NCBI RefSeq assembly: GCF_000803315.1
Contig: NZ_JRMH01000001.1
Span: forward strand, 3,906,001-3,970,000
Source: Pectobacterium actinidiae
GTDB taxonomy: Bacteria > Pseudomonadota > Gammaproteobacteria > Enterobacterales > Enterobacteriaceae
DNA: 64,000 nucleotides
Direction: 5' to 3'
In this document: one piece after another, positions 33,365-41,568 of the stretch
Position numbering within the stretch: position 1 is the first letter of the stretch
Layout: every line of letters starts with the position of its first letter
Made by a program: the position numbers and the translations under genes
Notes under the pieces: generated by a model
Databases searched by the model: none
What the model saw: only the letters and a program-made list of their open reading frames with translations
What the model was told of the DNA's origin: nothing

Positions 33365-33504
33365 TGGATTTCTTTTTTTTCTTCTCGTCGAAGAAAAAGT
33401 TCCTGCCGCGCAACCCACTGCCTAAACAGGAATAAGCCAGACAAACCGTTGTCAAAATACGCAGCCCAAGATGTTCGACTGCCAAAAAAGCCATCTCTGC
33501 TATC

Positions 33505-34191
33505 TTATTTCGGCAGCCTTTTTTCAATGTCGTGGAGCAACCGATGGAGCATCGCCGTATCGCGTTGCTCTAAACGCCCTAATCGCTGGTGTAACCAGTC
33601 TCGCAGTTTTTCATCATCCTCAACCGCCAGAGTAACCAAAAGCCGATCCAAACGATCGCGCAGCGCCGACATCTGCCCCGCCACTGCTGGCTGCGCCGCT
33701 TCCGGTTTGACGTGCATGAATTCAGCCAGTTGGTAACAATATACCATCACCGCCTGACCAAGATTCAGCGAGGGATAATCCGCTTTCATCGGCACGCCGG
33801 TCAACACATCCGCCAGTTCGAGTTCCTCATTCGTCAGGCCAACATCTTCACGACCAAACACCAGCGCCGCAGAAGCCATCCATTGAACCTTCTCCTGCAA
33901 TACGCCAGTCAGTTCTGCTGGCGTGCAGTAATAATGATACTTAGCCCGGCTGCGTGCGGTAGTTGCAACTGTAAAGTCGACATCCGCCAGTGCTTCAGCC
34001 AACGTGGGAAACTCCTGTACGTTATCCAGAATATCTCCTGAACCGTGCGCCACCCAGCGAGCCGCTGGTTCTTGATGTACGGTGCTACCGACAATACGCA
34101 AGCTGCTGAATCCCATCGTTTTCATCGCACGAGCTGCTGCCCCTACATTTTCAGCTCGAGCGGGTTCAATCAAAATAATATGAAACTGCAT
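33505..34191 (-). CDS. yjtD: TrmJ-like SPOUT RNA methyltransferase YjtD (LasT)
   Basis: SpoU/TrmH-type methyltransferase of 228 residues, same length as E. coli YjtD. The knot motifs are visible: IILIEPARAENVGAAARAMKT at the N-terminus, AALVFGREDVGLTNEEL in the middle, and YPSLNLGQAVMVYCYQLAEF at about residue 140-160. The relative TrmJ methylates position 32 of tRNA; the substrate of YjtD is not established. Lies between thrL and arcA, as in E. coli, with its own promoter. Confidence 0.92.
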   Translation of the reverse strand: MQFHIILIEPARAENVGAAARAMKTMGFSSLRIVGSTVHQEPAARWVAHGSGDILDNVQEFPTLAEALADVDFTVATTARSRAKYHYYCTPAELTGVLQEKVQWMASAALVFGREDVGLTNEELELADVLTGVPMKADYPSLNLGQAVMVYCYQLAEFMHVKPEAAQPAVAGQMSALRDRLDRLLVTLAVEDDEKLRDWLHQRLGRLEQRDTAMLHRLLHDIEKRLPK

Positions 34192-34946
34192 AGACTCCTC
34201 AGTATGGGTTATATGCTTTTTGGCAAGCCTTCATCTGCTCGCCAAACAACGCGCCCCTGTAATCGACAACAATTTATTGATGACTACGATTTATTGCTAA
34301 CGACAAGACAAGATTTTGAGCATCAAGGTAAAAAATTAACAATAAATCAACAAAATTTCCGGCATCAACTCGGTCTTCGGTAGGAAACATCGGTGAGTCC
34401 AAAAATGGGCGGGAAAATAAAACCCTAAGAAAAACAAGGTAAATTATTTTATTTCAATAAGTTATAAAAGCACCAACGATTATGTAGCGCCAATGATGAT
34501 TATTGGCATTTGCTATGCTAAATCGTTCATAAAAAGTGCTAAATTGTGACGTAAACTGGCAATCCTATAAGTGTTTATCACAAAATAGTTAACGTGCTAA
34601 AATGAAATTTGATATATGTCAACAGAACCGTAGATTTATCCGCAGGCAAAATCTGTGCTTACTGTTATGTTGCTGTTAATAAGGTTAAACTGTGCGCCAC
34701 TTTGAGCGCAGTTAAGTTAGCGCCACGCTCACCTGCTAGCAGTACCTCTAAGCGGGTAGAGAATGAACACCAGTAACGCATTTACGTACTTGAGTCTGAC
34801 GTTGAGCGAGAGCGTAGTTTACCTCGATAAGCTCCAGGGAAATACCCGGAATAACTGGCGTTGTAGCCAGCGGGCCAGCAGGGTATGACAGCGACTTCTG
34901 TACTTCCGATTTCTATAATTTAAGTTGGCAATTTTAGGTAGCAAAC
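34192..34946. other. arcA upstream region and long leader
   Basis: About 755 bases without an assigned gene. From the yjtD side it is AT-rich, with a palindrome GCCAAT...ATTGGC (34489-34507), then an FNR-like site at 34609-34622. The last 250 bases before arcA are GC-richer, contain hairpin-forming sequence (CTGGC/GCCAG near 34856-34871) and a possible 41-codon ORF at 34763-34888. E. coli has yjjY in this gap; I could not find a homologue. Confidence 0.5.
34609..34622 (+). promoter_or_regulatory. FNR-like site upstream of arcA
   Basis: TTGATATATGTCAA matches the FNR consensus TTGAT-N4-ATCAA with one mismatch. E. coli arcA is activated anaerobically by FNR, so a site here is expected. It lies about 325 bases upstream of the arcA start. 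Confidence 0.6.
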
Positions 34947-35663
34947 ATGCAGACGCCGCACATTCTTATTGTTGAAGACGAGCTAGTAACTCGTAATACC
35001 CTCAAAAGCATTTTTGAGGCGGAAGGATACGTTGTTCACGAAGCCACTGATGGCGCAGAAATGCACCATATTTTGTCTGAGAATGACATCAATCTGGTGA
35101 TCATGGACATCAATCTGCCAGGGAAGAACGGCCTGTTGCTGGCACGTGAACTGCGCGAGCAAGCCACCGTTGCTTTGATGTTCCTCACTGGTCGCGACAA
35201 TGAGGTCGATAAGATCCTCGGTCTGGAAATCGGTGCGGATGACTACATCACCAAACCGTTCAACCCACGTGAATTGACGATCCGCGCACGTAACCTGCTG
35301 TCACGTACCATGAATCTGGGCAGTGGCTCGGAAGAACGTCGTCTGGTGGAAAGCTATCGCTTCAACGGCTGGGAACTGGACATCAATAGCCGTTCTCTGA
35401 TTAGCCCGGCTGGCGAGCAATACAAGCTGCCGCGCAGTGAATTCCGCGCCATGCTGCACTTCTGCGAAAATCCGGGCAAGATTCAATCTCGTGCGGAGCT
35501 GCTGAAGAAAATGACGGGGCGTGAGCTTAAGCCACATGACCGTACCGTTGACGTCACCATCCGTCGTATCCGCAAGCACTTTGAATCAACAGCAGATACG
35601 CCGGAAATCATCGCGACGATCCACGGCGAAGGCTATCGCTTCTGCGGCGATCTGGACAATTAA
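34947..35663 (+). CDS. arcA: Aerobic respiration control response regulator ArcA
   Basis: OmpR-family response regulator of the ArcBA redox system, 238 residues. Receiver domain 1-120 with phosphoacceptor Asp54 in [14 protein letters not shown] and the conserved Lys in [12 protein letters not shown]; winged-helix DNA-binding domain from about 135 with [13 protein letters not shown]. Represses respiratory genes when oxygen is low. Preceded by a long leader and followed by a terminator. Confidence 0.98.
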   Translation: MQTPHILIVEDELVTRNTLKSIFEAEGYVVHEATDGAEMHHILSENDINLVIMDINLPGKNGLLLARELREQATVALMFLTGRDNEVDKILGLEIGADDYITKPFNPRELTIRARNLLSRTMNLGSGSEERRLVESYRFNGWELDINSRSLISPAGEQYKLPRSEFRAMLHFCENPGKIQSRAELLKKMTGRELKPHDRTVDVTIRRIRKHFESTADTPEIIATIHGEGYRFCGDLDN

Positions 35664-35671
35664 CTCCCCTC

Positions 35672-35708
35672 AGCCGGAGCAGGCATCTGCTCCGGCTGCT
35701 TTCTCTTC
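35672..35708 (+). terminator. arcA terminator
   Basis: Eleven-base stem AGCCGGAGCAG (35672-35682) with CTGCTCCGGCT (35687-35697), loop GCAT, pyrimidine-rich tail. It lies just after arcA and before the convergent creA stop. Confidence 0.88.
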
Positions 35709-35718
35709 TTACCGCACG

Positions 35719-36201
35719 TTATTCACTCTTTGCCCACGGCATAACCGGCACCGCGCTTAACGCATTTTTCGGCGAACCATCGACTATGCGATCAGAATAA
35801 GCAAGATAGATCAGCGCATTGCGCTTTTGATCGTAAAATCGCACAACCTGCAATTTCTTGAAAACCAGCGATGTTCTTTTCTGAAACACCACGGACCCAC
35901 GATCGCCGCCGTTTTTGATTTTCTCGGACAGCGTAATCGGCCCAACCTGCTGGCAGGAAATGGCCGCGTCTGACGTGTCTTCCGCCAGCCCTAACCCGCC
36001 CTTGATTCCGCCTGTTTTGGCTCGGCTAATGTAGCAGGTCACATTTGATACATCTGGATCGTCAAACGCTTCCACCACGATCTTATGATCCGGCCCCAGC
36101 AGTTTAAAGGCGGTATCGACAGACCCAACTTCTTCCGCACTGACAACACCAGCGGCGGATAGCAATAGCAGACCCGCTCCCACAATACGCTTTATATTCA
36201 T
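35719..36201 (-). CDS. creA: CreA family periplasmic protein
   Basis: Conserved secreted protein of 160 residues with unknown molecular function. The N-terminal signal peptide is [22 protein letters not shown], cleaved after VSA. Conserved parts are [36 protein letters not shown] and [19 protein letters not shown]; two cysteines may pair. In E. coli it heads creABCD; here creBCD are absent and arcA follows directly. Confidence 0.93.
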   Translation of the reverse strand: MNIKRIVGAGLLLLSAAGVVSAEEVGSVDTAFKLLGPDHKIVVEAFDDPDVSNVTCYISRAKTGGIKGGLGLAEDTSDAAISCQQVGPITLSEKIKNGGDRGSVVFQKRTSLVFKKLQVVRFYDQKRNALIYLAYSDRIVDGSPKNALSAVPVMPWAKSE

Positions 36202-36406
36202 ATTTCAGGTCCTGTTACAATTCATAACAAACGATTAATAACCACAATTAAAAAGGGGGTGACCAAAATAAACCGCTATAATATCCCTCTTTATCCAAAT
36301 TACCTGCGGAACATTTTCAAAAATCTTCGGCAGTACCAAAGTGAAAATATTGCTATGATGCGGGATCTCAATACGCTCGCGCTCAATGTGTTTGATGAGG
36401 AAGATT

Positions 36407-37294
36407 ATGGATCAAGCCGGTATCATACGTGACTTGCTTAACTGGCTGGAAAGCCATCTCGACCAGCCGCTATCACTCGATAATGTGGCGGCGAAAGCGG
36501 GTTATTCCAAGTGGCATCTACAAAGAATGTTCAAAGATGTGACGGGCCATGCTATTGGTTCATATATCCGAGCGCGGAGATTAACCAAAGCGGCGGTTGC
36601 ACTCTGCCTGACCAGTCGCCCTATCCTTGATATTGCCCTGCAATACCGTTTTGATTCACAACAGACTTTTACCCGCGCATTCAAAAAGCAGTTTGCACAA
36701 ACGCCAGCGTCTTATCGTCGTTCCGATAACTGGAACACTTTCGGCATTCGTCCACCAATCCGGCTCGGTGAATTTACTCTGCCACAGCCGCAGTTTGTTA
36801 CCTTGCCAGAAACACAGCTTCTCGGGCTAACGCAAACCTATAACTGTCGTCTGGAGCAGATTTGTAACTTCCGTACAGAAATTCGCTTACATTACTGGCG
36901 GCAATTTCTGGGAGAAACCCGCAGCGTTCCACCCGTGCTTTATGGGCTACATCACTCACGGCCAAGCAAAGAGAAAGATGATGAACACGAGGTGCTCTAC
37001 ACCACCGCGCTGGAACCTCAGTATCTACCCGATGATGTCCACACTGGCGAGCCTATCACGCTACCGGGCGGAGACTACGGGATGTTTGTTTTTGAAGGCC
37101 CGACAGACGAACTACAGGATTTTATTATCAGCCTGTATGACACCTGTCTGCCGACCTTCCAGCTCACGCGGCGCAAAGGGTTTGATGCCGAGCGTTTTCA
37201 CCCTAGCCGCGATACAGACGGGGAAATACCCGACATCATCCGCTGCGAGTATTTTATCCCCATACAACATCCAGAACCGCCCTCAGCGCTGTAG
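36407..37294 (+). CDS. rob: Rob, AraC-family right-origin-binding regulator
   Basis: Activates the MarA/SoxS/Rob regulon (efflux, solvent and superoxide resistance), 295 residues. AraC DNA-binding domain at residues 1-110 (DNVAAKAGYSKWHLQRMFKD and FDSQQTFTRAFKKQFAQTP) is nearly identical to E. coli; the C-terminal GyrI-like effector domain (about 125-290) is more diverged. ATG 36407 is preceded by GAGG and matches MDQAGIIRDLL; an ATG at 36386 is rejected. The C-terminus is six residues longer than in E. coli and its last 12 bases overlap the convergent gpmB. Confidence 0.95.
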   Translation: MDQAGIIRDLLNWLESHLDQPLSLDNVAAKAGYSKWHLQRMFKDVTGHAIGSYIRARRLTKAAVALCLTSRPILDIALQYRFDSQQTFTRAFKKQFAQTPASYRRSDNWNTFGIRPPIRLGEFTLPQPQFVTLPETQLLGLTQTYNCRLEQICNFRTEIRLHYWRQFLGETRSVPPVLYGLHHSRPSKEKDDEHEVLYTTALEPQYLPDDVHTGEPITLPGGDYGMFVFEGPTDELQDFIISLYDTCLPTFQLTRRKGFDAERFHPSRDTDGEIPDIIRCEYFIPIQHPEPPSAL

Positions 37295-37933
37295 TTCATC
37301 CAGTGCCGGAATATCCAGATGAGAAATATCTCCGGCCGTTTCCACCACCCAGCCAGACGCCAGCCATGGGCTTTGCTGATGGTCAATGCGCGACAAGGAA
37401 CAGTTGCGAAGACGCAGGCGACGTTCAGCCGATGCGGGTAATCCCAGAACCGTACTGAGCAAACATCCTAGCGCCATCCCATGGCTAACCAGCAAAGGAC
37501 GACTTCCCGCTGGCAACGCTAAACAACGCTCCAGAACGCCGTGCATGCGCAATGCTACATCAACCATCGACTCGCCTTCCGGGATGCGGCCATTGGGCGT
37601 GCCATCCACCAGCCCTTTACGCCATCCTTCTTCCTCGGCGGTCAGCGAATCCAAATCGCGGGCTTCTAAGACACCCATGTTCAATTCACGTAACCCCGGC
37701 TCCAGGATTATCTGGCAATCACCACAAGATTTCGCGATGATTTCTGTCGTCTGACGCGTTCTTCCGAGATCGCTGGTAAAAATATGCGTAATCCCTAACG
37801 TACTGATTCGTCCAGCAACTTGCTGTGCCTGTTGCTCACCTCTTGGCGTCAGCGCACTGTCCGATTGACCTTGAATACGTCGAGCCACATTCCATTCTGT
37901 TTCGCCGTGGCGAACAAGATATACCTGTAACAT
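37283..37933 (-). CDS. gpmB: Histidine-phosphatase-family protein GpmB
   Basis: Phosphoglycerate-mutase-like phosphatase of 216 residues. The catalytic RHGETEWN lies at residues 8-15 with His9, and the second His is in LLVSHGMALGCLL near residue 150. Long annotated as a phosphoglycerate mutase, but members of this subgroup mostly act as phosphatases, so the substrate is open. Convergent with rob with a 12-base overlap, divergent from yjjX. Confidence 0.94.
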   Translation of the reverse strand: MLQVYLVRHGETEWNVARRIQGQSDSALTPRGEQQAQQVAGRISTLGITHIFTSDLGRTRQTTEIIAKSCGDCQIILEPGLRELNMGVLEARDLDSLTAEEEGWRKGLVDGTPNGRIPEGESMVDVALRMHGVLERCLALPAGSRPLLVSHGMALGCLLSTVLGLPASAERRLRLRNCSLSRIDHQQSPWLASGWVVETAGDISHLDIPALDELQR

Positions 37934-37983
37934 GGTTATTTTCCGTTATACTGCGTCAAATTAACTAAAGGTACGAAACTGTT

Positions 37984-38517
37984 ATGTATCACGTTGTTGC
38001 TGCAACTACCAACCCGGCAAAGATTAAGGCTATTACGCTGGCATTCACCGATGTCTTTGGTGCAGAAAACTGCCGCATCGAAGGCGTTGACGTCGACAGT
38101 GGTGTCCCGCGCCAGCCTCTTGGCTCTCTCGAAACCCGTACGGGTGCCAGAAACCGCGTCATGATGGCACGTCAGGTGCGGCCGGAAGCCGATTTTTGGG
38201 TCGGTGTCGAAGCAGGCATTGAAGAAAGCATGACTTTCGCCTGGATGGTGATCGAAAACACCCACCTGCGTGGCGAATCACGTTCTGCAAGTCTGGTTCT
38301 TCCAGAAAGTATATTACATGGTATCCGTGAAGGGCGGGAATTAGGCGATGAAATGGAGCGTTTAACGGGCGTTCAGAATATCAAACATAAAGGTGGAGCC
38401 ATCGGCGTCTTCACCGACGGCAAATTGTCACGTACCAGCGTATACCATCAGGCGCTGCTACTGGCACTGGTGCCGTTCCATAACCCGATCTATCAGATTC
38501 CCGTAGCGAAATCGTAA
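37984..38517 (+). CDS. yjjX: Inosine/xanthosine triphosphatase YjjX
   Basis: NTPase that removes non-canonical purine nucleotides (ITP, XTP), 177 residues. The start [21 protein letters not shown] and the later [12 protein letters not shown] and [16 protein letters not shown] segments are typical. The YjjX family shares the fold of HAM1/RdgB. Stop codon three bases from the convergent trpR stop. Confidence 0.94.
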   Translation: MYHVVAATTNPAKIKAITLAFTDVFGAENCRIEGVDVDSGVPRQPLGSLETRTGARNRVMMARQVRPEADFWVGVEAGIEESMTFAWMVIENTHLRGESRSASLVLPESILHGIREGRELGDEMERLTGVQNIKHKGGAIGVFTDGKLSRTSVYHQALLLALVPFHNPIYQIPVAKS

Positions 38518-38520
38518 CAG

Positions 38521-38868
38521 CTACGCATCGTCACCCAACGGTTTATTTGCCGACAGCAACTGCGCTTCCAGCCAGCTTTTTAACGCGGGAGGCGCGGCTT
38601 TCAGACTGTTTGAACCGCGCGTAATCGTGGCAATTCCCGCCCCTAACTCGCTTTTCAGCTCACGCTGGCTCATTTCGCCCCGCATTAGCTCCTGCACAAT
38701 TCGCACCCGCGTGCCTAACGCTGTACGCTCATCCGGCGTCAGCAGGAGTTGGAGCAGCGGCAATTGAAGATCCTCCGCAATAGACTGCTGTAATAGCGCG
38801 ACAAAGCGTAACCAGTGCTCATTGTCTTGTTCAGAAAGTGCCGGGTCGATAAGCGATAACGGAGTCAT
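38521..38868 (-). CDS. trpR: Trp operon repressor
   Basis: Tryptophan-sensing repressor of trp, aroH and its own gene, 115 residues. The DNA-binding helix-turn-helix is [25 protein letters not shown] at about residues 66-90, and the tryptophan pocket region [17 protein letters not shown] is at about 42-58. An operator matching its own consensus lies 12 bases upstream, indicating autoregulation. Located between yjjX and slt, as in E. coli. Confidence 0.96.
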   Translation of the reverse strand: MTPLSLIDPALSEQDNEHWLRFVALLQQSIAEDLQLPLLQLLLTPDERTALGTRVRIVQELMRGEMSQRELKSELGAGIATITRGSNSLKAAPPALKSWLEAQLLSANKPLGDDA

Positions 38869-38879
38869 AACAGGCTGCC

Positions 38880-38898
38880 ATACTATTTAACTAGTACG
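38880..38898 (-). promoter_or_regulatory. TrpR operator in the trpR promoter
   Basis: TACTATTTAACTAGTA (38881-38896) matches the trp operator palindrome (GTACTAGTTAACTAGTAC) at 15 of 16 positions. It sits immediately upstream of trpR, as in autoregulated trpR of E. coli. Confidence 0.85.
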
Positions 38899-38940
38899 GC
38901 AGCATAACACAATTTCAGGCAACGAGCGCAACGCCGCCTC

Positions 38941-40884
38941 TCAATAACGCCGCTGCCATTCCGCATCCGTCAGCACATTGGCTGGCTGATTCAGGAAATA
39001 GCGATAGAAGACGTCATAAGCCAGCACATTTTTCACATAACCCCGTGTTTCCGAGAACGGAATACTTTCGATAAACGCAACGGAATCGATGCGCCCGGCG
39101 CTGTTCTTCAGCCAGGTATTCACACGCGACGGTCCGGCATTATAAGCCGCGGAAGACAGAATGCGGTTACGGCCAAATGTCTGGTATACGTACTCTAAAT
39201 AGCTCGTTCCCAATAAAATATTGGTTTCGGGATCGAACAGTTGGCTACTGTTCGTATAGAACGTGATATTGCTCATTTTGGCCGTATGCTGCGCCGTCGC
39301 AGGCATCAACTGCATCAGCCCCGATGCGCCAACCGGAGAACGTGCTTTAGGGTTCCAGGCGCTTTCCTGACGAGCGATCGCCATTGCATAGCTCTGGCTA
39401 ATGCCTTTCCCCTGCGTTTCACGGCGGAATTCATTATTCCAGGCCAGCGGGAAACGCTCTTCCAGATGATCCCACAGCTTCGCGACAATCGTCGCCTGCA
39501 CGCTCAAATCCGCCCAGCGCTGCTCAAACGCATAGCGAGCCAGCGCTTCCTGCTGCGGCTTGCTGCGATTCGCCACCAACCCGACCCACTCGCTGCGCGC
39601 CAGATTATCCATCTGCCAGAACATCAATTCCCGCACGCGAGCAACTTCCGGTAGCTGGGACAAAGACGGATCTGGCTTCACCGCCGTCATGATCGTAATC
39701 GGATAGCGCTCGTTCAGTTTCTGCGCCGCGACCATCGGATAGAACCCGCGTTCCTGCATCAGGCTGCGTAATAGCGTCTCGCCTTCCTGGCGTTTGCCCT
39801 GATCCAACAACACCGATGCACGCCAGTAGCGCCATTCGTCTTTCTGTAACGCCTCCGCCGGCAAACGTGCCATCCAGCTTGTTAGCCCCTGACGGTCACC
39901 AGCCCCCAACGCCATGCGCACACGACGCTCCAGCAAGGTGGTCGACGTACTTTTTCTCACCACGTCATCCCGCCACTGCGCCTGCTCTGGTGTGGCATCG
40001 TTGCCCATCAATCGCCAGGCGATGGTTTCTTCCATTGCCTGACGTTCTGCGGCACTCATTTTCTGCAAACGGACAATGACTGGCAGCATCGAACGAGCAT
40101 TATCGACATCCTGACGCGCCGTGCGCGTAAAGGCTGACAGCGTAACTTTTCGCGTAAAATCAGTCGGTCCGACGGTACGAGCGAAGCTCTCCAGCGAATT
40201 AGGATCGTTCTGGAGTTTCAGTAGCGCATCGCCCATCGTTTTATAGTCGTCGGGTAACTGCTTGATGAGATAACTCACCAAACTGCCGCTACCGTCGTCC
40301 ATTGCCAGACGCGTGCGTTCCAGCGTCGTCAGCGGTGTCTGCTCGCCTGCCTGCTGCCAGACGGAGAAGAGTTTATCGCACACGGTAGGGAGCGAGCGCC
40401 CTGTCAGCCAGATATCACGCGTGGCTTCCCACACGCCCTGACGCTGACCGGTTGCCCACTGGGCGTAATAAAAGTTACAGCGGGCGCTGACGGGCTTCGG
40501 CGGCTGTGGACTAAATGCCAGCAGTCCGATCCAGTCCTGACGACGCGCCAGTTCATTCACAAAGCTGGTAGTGAGATTACGGGCAGGCGGCAATGTCGGG
40601 TGCGTTGCGATAAACTGCTTCACCTGCGTCGCACTGACCTGACTCAGATCCTGCGTGAGCGAACGGTATTCAAGATAAGGATAAAGTGGGTAACTGCGCA
40701 GCGTTGGCATTAGCTGCGCGACCGTGTCCATTTGGTTGCTGTCCCATGCTTGCTTAACCTGTTGATAGCGCTGACGCTGTTCGTCCAGAGAATCCGCCAG
40801 CACATGGCCGGAAGCACCAGCCAGACCTATCGCCGCAACGGCGTACCACCAATGACCCACTTTCATCACCTGCATTAACCTCAT
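38941..40884 (-). CDS. slt: Soluble lytic murein transglycosylase Slt70
   Basis: Periplasmic lytic transglycosylase that cleaves peptidoglycan glycan strands to 1,6-anhydro products. 647 residues: signal peptide ending HVLADS, a long alpha-superhelical U-ring domain to about residue 470, and the C-terminal lysozyme-like domain with catalytic Glu in AIARQESAWNPKARSPVGAS, then GLMQLMPATA and SAAYNAGPSRVNTWL. Start is ambiguous: ATGs at 40884, 40875 and 40866 are all in frame with weak ribosome-binding sites; the signal peptide fits any of them. The upstream DNA is the large ERIC element. Confidence 0.95.
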   Translation of the reverse strand: MRLMQVMKVGHWWYAVAAIGLAGASGHVLADSLDEQRQRYQQVKQAWDSNQMDTVAQLMPTLRSYPLYPYLEYRSLTQDLSQVSATQVKQFIATHPTLPPARNLTTSFVNELARRQDWIGLLAFSPQPPKPVSARCNFYYAQWATGQRQGVWEATRDIWLTGRSLPTVCDKLFSVWQQAGEQTPLTTLERTRLAMDDGSGSLVSYLIKQLPDDYKTMGDALLKLQNDPNSLESFARTVGPTDFTRKVTLSAFTRTARQDVDNARSMLPVIVRLQKMSAAERQAMEETIAWRLMGNDATPEQAQWRDDVVRKSTSTTLLERRVRMALGAGDRQGLTSWMARLPAEALQKDEWRYWRASVLLDQGKRQEGETLLRSLMQERGFYPMVAAQKLNERYPITIMTAVKPDPSLSQLPEVARVRELMFWQMDNLARSEWVGLVANRSKPQQEALARYAFEQRWADLSVQATIVAKLWDHLEERFPLAWNNEFRRETQGKGISQSYAMAIARQESAWNPKARSPVGASGLMQLMPATAQHTAKMSNITFYTNSSQLFDPETNILLGTSYLEYVYQTFGRNRILSSAAYNAGPSRVNTWLKNSAGRIDSVAFIESIPFSETRGYVKNVLAYDVFYRYFLNQPANVLTDAEWQRRY

Positions 40885-40935
40885 CCGTTATCGAGCTTGC
40901 TATCGGCATCCTTCATCGTATCGATACCCCTACCC

Positions 40936-41273
40936 TATACCCAAAATAATTCGAGTTGCGTGACAAAACGTTAGCGTTTTGAACAACGCTCTGCGTTGAC
41001 CCTTTAGGGCAAGGCCCATTTATGGCCTTGTAACGCGACAACCGCATGACAAATCGGTTTTAACCGATTTGAACAGCGCTAGCGCTGGCCCGAAGGGTGA
41101 GCCTCTATGAGGCTCATGAATCCCCAGAAGCTTACTTAGGTAAGTGACTGGGGTGAGTAAGGACAAATTGGCTTAGCCAATTTGAACGCCACTTGTGGCG
41201 ACCCTTCAGGGCGAGGCTCAGAGATGAGCCGAGTATTGCCAACGCACAAGCGACTTGAAGTATGACGGATATC
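40936..41273. repeat. Large ERIC element with three four-hairpin insertion modules
   Basis: An enterobacterial repetitive intergenic consensus element. The ends TATACCCAAAATAATTCGAG and (in reverse) ATATCCGTCATACTTCAAGT are the ERIC termini, and the centre (CCCCAG 41122-41127, CTTAC/GTAAG, CTGGGG 41148-41153) is the ERIC core. The element is 338 bp rather than about 127 because it carries three diverged copies of a module of four small hairpins: unit 1 at 40962-41030, unit 2 at 41048-41116, unit 3 at 41162-41235. Each has hairpins A (CAAA...TTTG), B (six-base stem), C (CCC...GGG) and D (GGCYC-type stem). It lies between the divergent slt and ettA genes. Confidence 0.9.
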
Positions 41274-41568
41274 GGGCAGATCCAGTGTGGCACATCATGC
41301 CAGACAACGATATGCCGATCCGCAAGCCGATTCTGAAATTCATCAGGCGGCCTACGTCTCAGATCGGCCACGGCAAATCGCCGGATAGCTGGGATCGCGG
41401 GCTGAAACCCGCTACACTTCATACTTAAAGTAATGCGCTTAGAATAATCGATTCACTGCCAAGGTATTTCTCTGGCGGCACTATTTAGTACTCAGTAGCA
41501 GCGTGCTACACATGGTCATCCGCTTAGGGTGACAAATCATAGAGATAAGAGAGAGGCGAAGTCGCAAC
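41274..41568. other. ettA upstream region
   Basis: About 295 bases between the ERIC element and ettA. The first 150 bases are GC-rich and carry no recognised gene; a 96-codon frame on the minus strand there runs into the ERIC and resembles nothing known. The ettA promoter should lie in the remaining AT-richer part. Confidence 0.4.

Noticed and set aside
33339..33527. A 62-codon minus-strand frame overlapping the thr promoter
   Set aside because: It covers the -10/-35 boxes of the thr operon and the end of yjtD and ends in a low-complexity lysine-rich stretch.
34489..34507. Palindrome GCCAAT...ATTGGC as an operator upstream of arcA
   Set aside because: The match to any known operator is too weak; AT-rich sequence yields such palindromes by chance.
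40936..41273. CRISPR-like array or tRNA cluster upstream of ettA
   Set aside because: The repeats are hairpins of unequal sequence and spacing, with ERIC ends and core; there are no constant direct repeats with unique spacers, no cas genes, and no cloverleaf.
41132..41422. A 96-codon minus-strand frame upstream of ettA
   Set aside because: It runs through the ERIC element and its hairpins, so its coding look is fortuitous; no homology recognised.
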